The position numbers and the translations under genes are program-made. A model generated the notes under the pieces. It was not told where the DNA came from, searched no databases, and saw only the letters and a list, made by a program, of their open reading frames with translations. From Anthoceros angustus (lineage: Eukaryota; Streptophyta; Anthocerotopsida; Anthocerotales; Anthocerotaceae), in contig MU008169.1 in assembly GCA_010909165.1 (NCBI GenBank), positions 496,001 to 560,000 on the forward strand: a stretch of 64,000 nucleotides of DNA, read 5' to 3'. This document shows positions 30,495 to 41,247 of this stretch, piece by piece (the first letter of the stretch is position 1; each line of letters starts with the position of its first letter).

Positions 30495-33110
30495 TCAGAT
30501 ACGATCTAGCTCTAAAAGCTTGCCTTCAGAGTCCCTTTCCCACCAAGAACTGCTACTGCGCACATACTTATCCACAATTCCAAACGCTGTATTTTGGGCT
30601 GTCCGTCGCGCATAATTCTCTAGAGAGATGGGTCCTCTTACGAGACGTCTAATCAACACAGCTTCCCAAGTCCAACACCGTGCTGCAGCAAACTGAAATC
30701 CCTCCTCAACTGGTAGGCTATCATCCACCTTAGCAAGTCCTTGTTCACATATCTCATTTACGATGACACTGGGATTATGTGGAGCGCCACTGATATCATG
30801 TGTTCGAGAAGACTCCAGCCGTTGGTCCACCACCTCTTCCGATGATTTCGTCTGAACCTTGAGATCTCCTACTAACGTAGAAGCTCCGCACCTCTTGGGA
30901 CTTGACTGCAGTTGGGAGTTACCATAGGCAACATCCAAGCTTGCAGGATTCTTGCTGCTTCGAACTAGAAATTCCCTTTCTCCAGCCGCCCTCTCCAACT
31001 TCTCATTGCGTGCCACACCACACGACGGTTTTCTCCTGAAATTCATCGTGTCGTACGTTCGCATTCTTGCTTTCTCCTCCTCTTCACTCTCCATGTCGTC
31101 GTTGCTCCCATGATCCTTCAAGGCTACATCCTCATGCCTGCTTCCATTGTTTCTCAAGTACCTTGATTTTTCATCAACTGTCCGCCTTTCCCTACCTTCT
31201 GCATCCTTGTCCAATATTCTCAGACGATCCACCTCTGGGTCCCTCTTAATCGTTCCAGAAGAAGGTGGCACAGGCTGATTAGCTAACTTTGTGCCCTCCC
31301 TGTCGATACGTTTGCATGCTTGTACCGCAGGTCTACCACTTTCCACTTCAGCATCCTTTCTAGACATACCTTCAGACCTAAGGTGCATACTCCTCGGATG
31401 CTGGTCCTGGGTATCAACTGGCAGATGGGTGCCTGTGGCCACGTACTTGGAAGCAACCTGAGCAGGCCCTGAAGGATAATGATTGCGAGAAGGTGCCTGT
31501 GAACCTGACCTTCTAGAAGCAGGTGACCCTGACCTAGACCCAGCCAAAGAAATGGAAGCTGGGGAATAAGATCTCGATCGGGTTCCCTCCGAGGGTGTGG
31601 ACACGGTCCTCTGGCAATCAGAAATAGGAGAAGGAGAACGACCAGGAGACCGAGATTCGGACTTCGAAGAGGACCGGGACATCGAGGTTCTGGTCCTCTT
31701 TTTTGGCGGAGACACCTGTCCAGATTGACGCCAGGAGTAAGTCTTCCTCTGTGACCTCGACCCAGATGATGGAATCCTCGTGAGGGACCTTTTGCTACTT
31801 CCTTTTATCCGGTAACCCTCTGAACTCGAAGACCTATCTCTAGACCTTCGACCTTCTCTCCCGAAATCACGCCTCGGGTGTCTACCGCTGCTCTCACTGT
31901 CCACAGGACTGGGACTCCGTCTTGACTTATTGCTCCTGCTTGCAGATGTGCAATGGTCCGTGATTTCACCTTCCTCTAATCTTCTCTTCCGCCCACCATT
32001 GCTCACAAACTCCTTCTCCCTCAGAGACGCAGACGGATCTCCGTTACCCTGCCTTCGATACCTGTCCTCCCCATCCCTATACCTCTCATTCCCCTTCTCC
32101 CACTCCCGCTCGTTCTCCCTTTCCTCCTGGCCACCCTTGCTCTCACGCCTGTCCCCCGTGAAGTCGTCCCTTGGAACGAAGCTCCGGCTATTCCCCCAAT
32201 GCTGCCTCTCAGAATTGACATGCCGGGAACCATTACCAAGGAATCTACAATACTTCACGGTGTGACCTGGCTTTCCACAGTGGGAGCACTCGCGCCACCC
32301 TGGCCTGCTCGGAGACCAGCGACTGCGACGAGACTGACCCACCCCGGGCTCCCTGCCTCCAAACTCTTGCCCGCGTCGTTTTCCCTCGGCAGCAGGAGGC
32401 ACAGACGGGCCTCTCCATCTTTCCGCAATTGTAAGAGCGTCGTTTCCGGGGGTACCCGGGGTGGAACTCGCCTGCAGCTGCACCAAACCATTTGCAGGAG
32501 AACCAATCCCAGCCCTCACCTCCCCTGCTCCAGTCCCACTCTTCTCCTGCTGCGACGGATGTCGTTGTAACTTGTTTGCCTTGTCCATGAAGACCACATC
32601 CGATTCCTCGTCCCCCAGCTCCAAGTCCACCCGCTCCTCCACCTGATCCCAAACCGAATTAGACTCATCCCCACCCGCCATCGCAGGTTCCACGCCACCT
32701 TGATCGTGAACAACCTTCCAGCCTTTCTCCACATCATCTGCCTGGCACGCATCTGCAACAAAGCCCGGGGCCTTAACCTGAGCTTGCGCCTGAGCTTGAG
32801 CCTGAGCCTGGCCCTGGCAGGGGAATTGCACTCCGGGCCCGGGCCCGCTGTTTCCCCTTACATGATCCCCGTTTGGGAATCTCCTCGGCTGGCCTGGCTG
32901 GTTTCTGGACCATGAGATGCTAGGATTCCCGTTAAACAAAGGCTTCCCCACCAGCTCCTGGAGAGCTTTCTCCGCGTTCTCGAGGTCGGGGAACTTGGCA
33001 AACGCGTATCCTTCCTTCATGTAAACCTGACATGTTCCGAACCTTCCGAACACCGATTCCAGGTCCGTTTTCTGCACAAACCGGGAGAGATTTCCCACGT
33101 GAAGTGACAT
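30495..33110 (-). CDS. RRM, CCHC zinc-knuckle and Arg/Ser-rich RNA-binding protein
   Basis: Single coding exon, 871 residues from the ATG of MSLHVGNLSR; the frame is open a few codons further but has no ATG there. Residues 2-70 are an RRM with RNP2 LHVGNL and RNP1 EGYAFAKF, packed like the RRM of plant SR splicing factors. A Gln-Ala dipeptide run follows (QAQAQAQAQAQ). One zinc knuckle CSHCGKPGHTVKYC has the C-x2-C-x4-H-x4-C spacing. Residues ~300-570 are RS/RD/RE-rich, ending in SR dipeptide clusters such as SRSSSKSESRSPGRSPSP. The C-terminal 200 residues are less biased and end KLLELDRI. This points to a nuclear pre-mRNA processing role. It differs from RSZ/RS2Z proteins in its length and in the distance between RRM and knuckle. 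Function beyond RNA binding is inference. Confidence 0.88.
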   Translation of the reverse strand: MSLHVGNLSRFVQKTDLESVFGRFGTCQVYMKEGYAFAKFPDLENAEKALQELVGKPLFNGNPSISWSRNQPGQPRRFPNGDHVRGNSGPGPGVQFPCQGQAQAQAQAQAQVKAPGFVADACQADDVEKGWKVVHDQGGVEPAMAGGDESNSVWDQVEERVDLELGDEESDVVFMDKANKLQRHPSQQEKSGTGAGEVRAGIGSPANGLVQLQASSTPGTPGNDALTIAERWRGPSVPPAAEGKRRGQEFGGREPGVGQSRRSRWSPSRPGWRECSHCGKPGHTVKYCRFLGNGSRHVNSERQHWGNSRSFVPRDDFTGDRRESKGGQEERENEREWEKGNERYRDGEDRYRRQGNGDPSASLREKEFVSNGGRKRRLEEGEITDHCTSASRSNKSRRSPSPVDSESSGRHPRRDFGREGRRSRDRSSSSEGYRIKGSSKRSLTRIPSSGSRSQRKTYSWRQSGQVSPPKKRTRTSMSRSSSKSESRSPGRSPSPISDCQRTVSTPSEGTRSRSYSPASISLAGSRSGSPASRRSGSQAPSRNHYPSGPAQVASKYVATGTHLPVDTQDQHPRSMHLRSEGMSRKDAEVESGRPAVQACKRIDREGTKLANQPVPPSSGTIKRDPEVDRLRILDKDAEGRERRTVDEKSRYLRNNGSRHEDVALKDHGSNDDMESEEEEKARMRTYDTMNFRRKPSCGVARNEKLERAAGEREFLVRSSKNPASLDVAYGNSQLQSSPKRCGASTLVGDLKVQTKSSEEVVDQRLESSRTHDISGAPHNPSVIVNEICEQGLAKVDDSLPVEEGFQFAAARCWTWEAVLIRRLVRGPISLENYARRTAQNTAFGIVDKYVRSSSSWWERDSEGKLLELDRI

Positions 33111-33836
33111 CCTCACGACAATCACAAAGCGTCTCCAAAAATCGCATCAATTCCCCCTCCTCCTGATGTCGCAACACGACCAGCACCTGGCGCACTGCCA
33201 ATCAACCTGCCGTAAAACAGGAACCGGTCACAACAGCTCAAGCACAAGCGCACCTATTCCCCCGCACCAGACACAGTCCAATCAAACACAAACAAATATC
33301 GCCATAGTCCACTTTCCGCACGGAATTCTCCGACCTCGCCCCTGGCCACATCAGAATTGAGCTCCCATGCAGGCGCACCTCAACAGCCGTGGCTCGCTTC
33401 CCACGCTCAAGAGTGAAGGAATCCGAATCGCGAATCGCGACTCGGAGCGAGCGCGGGAAGCCGTGCCAAGTTAACGGTGGACGACCTAAGCATATCGTGC
33501 TACATATATGGATGTGAGGACCAAAAATTTAAGCTTCCTACATCGAATTTCTGGTTCCGATCTAGAATAGAATTCCTTTTACTTCTTTATCTACGTTGGT
33601 CGATCAACTAACCATATTTATCTCGATTTTTGTATAAATAGTACCCATATATTAATATATTAATATATATTTTTATTGAAAACCATACTTAAAACCTTCT
33701 TGTCTTGGATCAATGCCATGGTGTAGATTTGCATCTTATGGTCACAGGACTTCGATAAATTTAGCAATGCTTGAAATTATATCACTTAGCAATGCTGGAA
33801 TATATAGCAATTGCTCAAATCAGCTTGGATAATTTT
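33111..33836. promoter_or_regulatory. Promoter side of the RRM/CCHC gene, then AT-rich DNA
   Basis: From the start codon to about 33480 the DNA is GC-rich and probably promoter and 5' UTR. Beyond, it turns sharply AT-rich (TATTAATATATTAATATAT near 33651) and leads into the 25-base minisatellite. Confidence 0.4.
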
Positions 33837-34112
33837 AGTAATGCTTGAAAACATATCACTTAGCAATGCTTGAAAACATATCACTTGGCAATGCTTGAAA
33901 ACATATCACTTAACAATGCTTGAAAACATATCACTTAGCAATGCTTGAAAACATATCACTTAGCAATGCTTGAAAACATATCACTTAGCAATGCTTGAAA
34001 ACATATCACTTAGCAATGCTTGAAAACATATCACTTAGCAATGCTTGAAAACATATCACTTAGCAATGCTTGAAAACATATCACTTAGCAATGCTTGAAA
34101 ACATATCACTTG
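33837..34112. repeat. 25-base minisatellite, ~11 copies
   Basis: Unit CTTAGCAATGCTTGAAAACA followed by TATCA, almost perfect in the centre and diverged at the left edge (33770-33836). Confidence 0.97.
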
Positions 34113-34139
34113 CTCAAATCGTCATGACAATGTTTGCAT

Positions 34140-34610
34140 TCTTATGTTTGCATTCTTATCGTATTTGATGTCATGATGTGGGCCAAAGTCCGATCACACC
34201 ATTTGATATTGTAATGTGGGCCAAAGTCCTACCAAAGTCCTATGAAAGTGTTACAAGCAAACAATCGAATCACATGGTGTCACATGTTAAAGAAAAGAGC
34301 AGTTGGAATGCCCCTCCCTACAAGCAAACAATTGAGTTACAGGGTTCTAGTTAAAGAGGTTATGTACAAGTACTTCAACACACATTATATGATGCTATGA
34401 TGTGTGCCAAAGTCCTATCAAAGTGTTACAAGAAAACAATTGAATCAAAGCGTGCCACAGGTTTCGGTTGAAGAGGTTAAAGAAAAGAGCAGTTGGAATG
34501 CCCTCCCTATAAGCAAACAATCTAGTCACAAAGTTGGAATGCCCTCCCTATAAGCAAACAATCCAGTCACAAAGTTCTGGTTAAAGAGGCTATGTACAAG
34601 TACTTCTAGC
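34140..34610. repeat. Cluster of interspersed direct repeats
   Basis: Phrases GTGGGCCAAAGTCC, AAAGAAAAGAGCAGTTGGAA, CCCTCCCTATAAGCAAACAA and AGAGGTTATGTACAAGTACT each recur two or three times in changing order. This indicates repeated local duplication. Confidence 0.75.
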
Positions 34611-34969
34611 ACTGGAGTACTTGTACATCCCATATAAATTTACAGATGAAGATAGTACAATCAATCTAGAATCGAAGTTGATTGCAACTTCATTTTTTGG
34701 ATTTTGCATTGTCAGATGCAACCTTGCATCTGACCGAACCAATAGCGATTAGATCATTCTTGTGCAAAAGGCGTGGCTCGCGCGGAAGACCATATTTTTG
34801 CAGCAATTGTTGCAAATCACTCAGCAAAAAAAAAAATCACTTGCAGAAAGTTTATTTTTGGAAGGAACCTCGATATGGAAGAGAAGTGGTGTGGTCTGAA
34901 AGCAATATTGCTTGCAGACCATAAGGAGAGGAATCGACATCTATATATCTATATTAGGCACTATGACAT

Positions 34970-35245
34970 AGGAGTGAGGTGCTTGGAAGTTTTCCTTCTG
35001 CATTGCAATTCTTTACTAACTCTTCTCTTTTTGAACTGCATAAACATTTCAACAACTTTTCATTATTGGCTCGCGGTGTGACTAAAATTAACCCAAAAAA
35101 ACAGTTTGAAGTAGGAGTGAAGTGCTTGGAGGTTTTTCTTGTGCTTTGCAATTCTTTTCTAACTATTCTCTTTTTTAACTGCAGAAATATTTCAATAACT
35201 TTTCATCATTAGCTAGCGGTGTGACTAAAATCCACCAAAAAAATG
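34970..35245. repeat. 149-base imperfect tandem duplication
   Basis: Both copies start TAGGAGTGA-GTGCTTGGA and end GCGGTGTGACTAAAAT followed by an A run. The second copy starts near 35119. Confidence 0.85.
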
Positions 35246-36460
35246 TGACTGAGTAAATAAAGAGCCTCTTGTCCCATAATGTAAAAGAGAGATTCTCACT
35301 TAAAGACAACTTACAGACTACTTTACAAGAATAAATATTGAGGGAATGGAGACTATGAATAAGATGAGAGGTCTCATCTACATCGGGCGATGTGGAACAA
35401 TCCACTAAAGGGCTCCAGGCCTTGGGGACTAACTCCCACTATTGTCTACCCTAAAGCTATGTACAAGTCCCAAGATGTCATAGTCCAGAATGAGAAAAGA
35501 TCTACTTACCACCAGCCCTCACTGACCCTCCAAAAGACACCGCCTAGAGACAAGTCCCCACCGACCCCTCCTTGTCCACAATACGCAACCGCTGGGCTCC
35601 AGCCAACGCAACCGGGCCCGCCGCTCATGCCACGTCTACTGTACGAGGTCGATGATCATCACGCACCGTCCCTCTTCGCTGAGCTCCATCACCGTTATAG
35701 CCGCTCGCCGCTCCACGTACCTATATATGTACATACAATAAACCCACATTGCATTCCTCCTCACTTAAGAAAGAGACTACTCTTTGAAGCCTCAATCTAG
35801 TTGTTATTTCTCAGGCACTGACTTGTCTAATTGTTTCCTAACTAATTTGTAGTATTTCAATTTTTGACCTCCTATCATTTTTTGTTCAACTCTTTTTTAT
35901 TACTTTCTTCTCCTCCTCAAAAAAACTATAGTTCTCATCCAATCAGTGAATCATTTCTTAACCACTACCTTGTATAAATTTACTAATTTTGAAGTCAAAG
36001 TTGTCGGCCTGCTTTCTATATATCTAAATAGATAACTAAATCTTTTAACAATACAAAAGCTTTATAATAAAAATTTGAAAATAATTCATAAAAAATCAAG
36101 TTAATAATTTAAAAAATTAAAAATCTTGTACGTAACTCTTTGTCCGTAACTTCATATGTACATGCATGCACGTGACAAGACAATTGCAATCTATAACTCT
36201 TTATTAACTAGGATAAAATCTAGAGTCACTAGAGAAAGTCGATGTTTCTCACACACAAAGTTCCATAACTCTTATTCCAAAGACATGTTGGACTAAACCC
36301 TACAAATATCTTTTCCGTGAATCGGGTTTTGGGATACACTCTCCTTGGTGCTGGTGGCTTTAGAGAGACCATTGAGAAATGCTGAGGTCATCCGCCATGG
36401 TTCCACTATCGTTCAACCTGCTTGCAATATAGGAGGAGGCCATGCTTAATTATCTAAAGA
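35246..36460. other. Intergenic DNA
   Basis: A GC-rich island at 35380-35720 is open on the plus strand but matches no family I know. The rest is AT-rich. Confidence 0.4.
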
Positions 36461-36610
36461 TTCACCTATCCGACCAATGTGGCCATTCTCATTTATCCGA
36501 GAATTGGCCCATCCGTTCAAGTTGGCCATTCTATGATGTTGAGAAGTAGATTGGCCCATCCGTCCAAGTTGGCCATTCTCATATGTTGAGAAGTAGATTG
36601 GACTCGAAAG
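36461..36610. repeat. ~57-base direct repeat, 2-3 copies
   Basis: Shared phrase: GGCCCATCCGTCCAAGTTGG, CCATTCTnATGnTGAGAAGTA, GATTGG. A third, partial copy lies at the left (CACCTATCCGACCAATGTGG). Confidence 0.75.
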
Positions 36611-36978
36611 CTATCGCTAGATTTGATAACGCATTTACTAGGTTAGCAATCTCTCCTTAGTTTTGTTGGCAAATTTAATACCTAACTAATCTACAATCAT
36701 CTTGTAATTCATGGACTTTAATAAAAAAAATTCTTAAAATCATAGCAAAAAATATGAACACTTTGTAAATATACAAGAGATGGAAAGTCTAATCCACACC
36801 GAGGTTGGAAGACTAGCCCACATAATTGTCACCTCTGAATTTATTTATTGCCCCAAAGATATTATAATCTAGAATAAAAAAACCTCTGATAAATTACATT
36901 TGCCAACGCCCTATGCAGGGCATGGAAACACGTTGCCCGAAGAACATAGAATAGTATCACGAAGTATGGCTCGAGGCA
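36611..36978. other. 3' flank of the phytyl ester synthase-like gene
   Basis: AT-rich to about 36890; the last 90 bases next to the stop may be 3' UTR. Confidence 0.35.
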
Positions 36979-39900
36979 TTATAGTTCGAAGCTCGGGGCT
37001 TTTTCGCCTCGCGTAGTTTCGTAAAGAAACCGTGGGACGAACTCCCTGTACGGATCCTGCTTTCGCTTCTCCAATAAGCATGCAATAGAAGATTCGACTT
37101 GGTCTTTGGTATATCGGTACAGGTCATTGGCCTTCCTTCTATCTGTTAAGAGGTCAGGCACGCCTGCACGTGACAAAGAAATTGCATTTTGTAACCCTTT
37201 CGATCTGAGAAATGCTGGACTGAAGTTTCTTGAGTGCAGATGTTCTACCTTTCGTGCGGATCGGTTTCCCAAATAAGGTATACAGCCTGCCCGGTGGCTT
37301 TGGAGAGAAAAGTGGCAAATGAAGTGGCTGATCACCTAAAGTTCCAGAGGCGTTCGGCCTGCGTAAATATATACATCAGAGGGTGCTTCCCTACTGGCCC
37401 ACAGCATGGGATTCAGAAAAGAACACCAATGCAAAGAAACGGTTTAAAAACGATTCTCACCGTGCTTCAGGAATATCTGTTTGGAAGTTCTCGATTCTCG
37501 ATCTGATGAATGGGATGTTCCTCAAGTCATCCAAATCCATCAACAACTGGCAATAGACATTCGTTACGAGGTCAGAACTCTTGCCAGGGGTGAAACAAAA
37601 GAGGGAGGTAAACCTGCTGATTATTACCTCCACTATCTCATCCCCTCCCACCACCCCGAAAGGTATAATGGTTGCTCCGAATCTCGCAGCCATACGAACG
37701 AACTCTGCTTGCTCTGGCCAGAACAATTTATGAAATTCACCCTGCAGCAAAGACGACAATTTTGAGAAGACTGACGTGCCCTGGCATTCACAACCTTTGG
37801 GTAAGATGGAAAAGAGACCACCTTTCGATGAGTAGCCTCTCTGGCGCCCCCTGGATAAAGCAAGATTGACGATCCATTTTCGAGAAGCCTGTACATGTTC
37901 TGGGGAGAGACAGGGGCAGCTCCGAACAGGCGCATTTGGCCCCAGGTTGGTACACTTTCATCCTTGGTACCAAATTCATTGAATAGTGCCGGATGGGCCA
38001 GTCCTCGGATAATTTGGCCTCGCTGCAAAATAAACTCTCCCAGAAATACAGCTAGATCCAAGCCCATAAACGAGTGATTGCCAACGTAGATAATCACCTC
38101 CTCCTCGGGAAGTTTCGGCAGACCTCTAACAAGTTGGCCGGTCTCTGTTGTGGAGAAAAAGACTGGACTGAATAGCTGTCGCAAGATACTGTCGAAGCAT
38201 AAATTGAAGGTTAGGAAGATGAATTGCTTCCCTCCAACCTACGACCACTATGACATCACAAAGGATGTGTGCATACCGGGTTCCATCGTACTCGGCCTCG
38301 AGTTCTTCAGGCGTGGGTAGGACAAAATTACTGACATAGTCCGTTCTATTTCTTGAGAAACGATACAGAGATACCGATTTTATTATAGTTGCCAAATCGA
38401 TGCCGTCTTCCTGCAAAAAATCTGATTTTGAGTTCACTAAGGACACAAGGGGGTCACGAATTTCGCAAACCGTGCAGTCCTAATGCTCACCAGGAGGAGA
38501 GTGTGACCGCTGTCAGGGAAGGTACGCAACGCACAGACGGGGATGGCGCTTTCCAGCCTTTTTGCCTCTTCCACGCTTGGCAACATCTGATCCTTTCCAC
38601 TGCAATGACCACTGTTAGAGACAGACATTGCGCAGTCAATGAAGGTAAAACCTGGCCATCTAGTTCTTCCGTTATTGGCCAAGTACGTTATACCTAGCCA
38701 GTACAAGAACTTGAGCAGTAATGGCGTGCAGACGAGAATTCGCGTATTGACTAGCACGGCGGAGCAACTCCAGCTTCCACAGGAGTGTTTCTCTTGGTAT
38801 CACCTTGCCAAGCGTCTGCAAAGGAACAACCTATAAGTTTGCCACAGTAACCAGACGAAAAACCGATGCGAGGGATGTCTGAAGAACATACAGGCAAAGT
38901 GGGAAGCAGTTCGACAAGGGTGGCTGACAGCTGTTGGGCATAATCCAGAGGAGAAACCTTTTTCTCTACCCTCGCAGCGGCCATACGGAGTGGATCACCT
39001 GCAACGCGTGCCGGGTACGCACGTTACTGACACATATACTGTTGGCACAAACCAAGTCTGCTGCAAAAGCGGACATTGGACAGGCTGCCCACCTAAAACG
39101 AAGCTGAACAGAAATGGTAGAGCTGAAACAGCCTCAGCAGGAAGAACCCCCAACAAGGGCAGATAAAGTTGCAGCTGTGATCGCTCAAAAGACGTTGCTG
39201 TTTGAGGACAAAATTACAAATGCAGCAACTTAATATCCAGTGACTGCACCAACAAGCATAGCAGCTCAACACATGATAGGCTGACAAAGGCACTGACCCG
39301 GGTTTGAAAGAATGAGCACCAAGTCGAGTGCCGGATTTCTGGCAGCTACTGAGAGAGCAAGACAGCCTCCTAAAGAATCTCCCACGATGTATATTGGTTG
39401 CGATCTCGTTTTGCTTTCGGACCTTACACTATCTTCCACAAGCCTCACCAAACCTGCATAAGCTTATCACGCTTCAAAAACCCGGGTCCCCGTGTCTCGA
39501 GGTGCTATACCAAAAAAAAGGCAAGGAATGGTCACCTTGGAAAGGCGTCCTGTCCATGACTGGAATGTGGAGGCATCTTACCTCGAATAACCTGAAACAC
39601 AACGTGCTGGCCCTCATCAGTTTTCTTCCCCTCACAAGAAGATCCACAAATCCCCTACAAGCATGTTCAGGCAAGTTTCAGGAATCAACCGTCCTAATGT
39701 CTGATGCTGCACAACCAGCCCCCAGCCTGTACCATCCATGCCTGCATAACACAGTCTCTGCCATGATCAGTTGCAGACAAACATCTGATGCAAGCTGAAT
39801 GCAAAAATCCTAGAAAATCCAGATATTAAGAGCAGCTGCAACTGTACCGGGGAGGAACAGCAAAACAGGAGCATTCATCGGCGGAGGGCCACATTCCAAC

Positions 39901-40340
39901 GGTGTGAACCATCTGGGAGGGCCGCCATCGGATTTAATTAGGTCTGGACAGCTCTCCATGTAGTCCAGCACGCTCCTCCGCTTGCCATTTCCCGCTTGCT
40001 TGGCCCGCACATCAGCCGCAGGCTGCTGCTCAACAGCGCCGGAATGCACTCCATCGGCTACGCTCCCCGGCACCGGAGGAGGCCTTTTGTCCGAAAGGGA
40101 CGATGCATTGTCGCTCACCAAAACCGCTTTCACCAGGCCAGTCCTTCGGAACTCAGGCTGCCGAGCACCGCAACCGTGTCTGAGAATCACGAATTCTCTG
40201 AAACGACTCCGCGCCGAACATCTGTAGCCAGCAACCTTCACCGCAACAGGCCTGGAAGAGATTCTGTCGGAACAAGAAAGCGGAGGCAGACACGAGGGGC
40301 TGCACAGCTGCGGTCTCCATCCAAAATCCAGACTCCGCAT
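36979..40340 (-). CDS. Phytyl ester synthase-like acyltransferase (PES/ELT family), plastid
   Basis: Fourteen exons, 724 residues: 40340-39848, 39741-39690, 39591-39536, 39453-39298, 39197-39093, 38998-38892, 38815-38694, 38599-38491, 38410-38277, 38188-37822, 37741-37628, 37546-37461, 37358-37249, 37142-36979. All junctions are GT-AG and phases agree. Arabidopsis PES1/PES2 make phytyl esters and triacylglycerol in chloroplasts from phytol and acyl donors released during stress. The N-terminus is Ser/Arg-rich and plausible as a transit peptide. The alpha/beta-hydrolase half has FLPGMDGTG and the nucleophile elbow GDSLGG, then NPATSFERSQ and GDP blocks, and ASGKDQMLPS and DSGHTLL toward the Asp/His part of the triad. 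The C-terminal half is LPLAT-like: YVGNHSFMGLDLA, RGLAHPALF, LLYPGGAREATHRKGE and KLFWPEQAEFVRMAARFGAT. It ends FEL. It appears complete. Confidence 0.93.
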
Positions 40341-41247
40341 CCTGGAAGAAGCTGCTTTCTACTCCACAAGTGTCATCTGAACACGAGTCCACAGCAATGG
40401 CTGCCGCAGTTCTCCATAGCTTGGAAGCTCGCAAAGCAGAGCATCAACACATATTCCATCTTCTCAACCGCGTCGCTGCATTCTTCACAGACAAAATCCG
40501 CGCGAGGATGGGGTCAGACAGCTTGGACTGTCGGATTGCTTCAGCGGCAAAACAGCGGGATGTCTCATCTAGCTGCAGGACGATACTACTAATGTCGCAC
40601 GCGCCAGCCACGTCCTTGAGGCGGCAGCAGCAGGAGCAGGCGCATCTGCAGCGGCAGCGGCAACAGGCAGCACCTGCGCATTTCGGATTGGCCGGGCTGG
40701 CTGGCACGCGAGCGGCGCAGGGAATCACGTTTGCCTGCCGACCTTCCCGGCACGACAGGGTGCTCTCACACGAGTCGTGAAACGTCTCACACGAGTCCCG
40801 ATTCGTTTCTGCTCATGGAGCAGACAGGCTGCGCCTCCTGTGTCCCCCACCCCAGCTGTCATAGCCAATCATTTCCCATCCCCGGCACTGTACAAACGCC
40901 GGTCAGTTGCCGACAATGCCGGCCAGTTGCTCATCAATTGGCACTGCCATCTTACACACATACCGCTGCAAACAAATATGCCTGCATCTTCGCAGAGCTT
41001 CGATCAGAGAGACAGGCAGAGGGAAGGAGGAACGAAAAGGGGGACCAAGGAGCAAGTGTCCTCGACGCGCAGGGTGGTCCGCAGGTAGTTACTCGTTTTC
41101 TTCAGAACGTGATGCAGCAAAGGAGACGCGTCTCTGCCTGAGTGGTCCAATTTCACCCACGAGTTTGTTCCAAGGAATCATGCACTTCCCCAGGGACAGC
41201 ACGGAAATCCAGGAAGCTCGCTTTCCTTCAGACAAAACTGCATTAAC
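40341..41247. promoter_or_regulatory. Upstream region of the PES-like gene
   Basis: Should include the minus-strand promoter and 5' UTR. A GCGGCAGC/GCAGGAGCAGGCG-rich patch lies near 40620-40680. Open frames on both strands here look like products of GC-rich composition. CACACGAGTC occurs twice within 20 bases near 40770-40800. Confidence 0.4.

Noticed and set aside
33837-34112. Regular 25-base repeats that could suggest a CRISPR array
   Set aside because: Units are head-to-tail with no unique spacers, and the genome is eukaryotic; it is a minisatellite. The same holds for the 34-, 35- and 48-base arrays.
35390-35800. 136-codon Pro/His-rich ORF in a GC island
   Set aside because: No motif or family resemblance; composition suggests a non-coding GC-rich insert.
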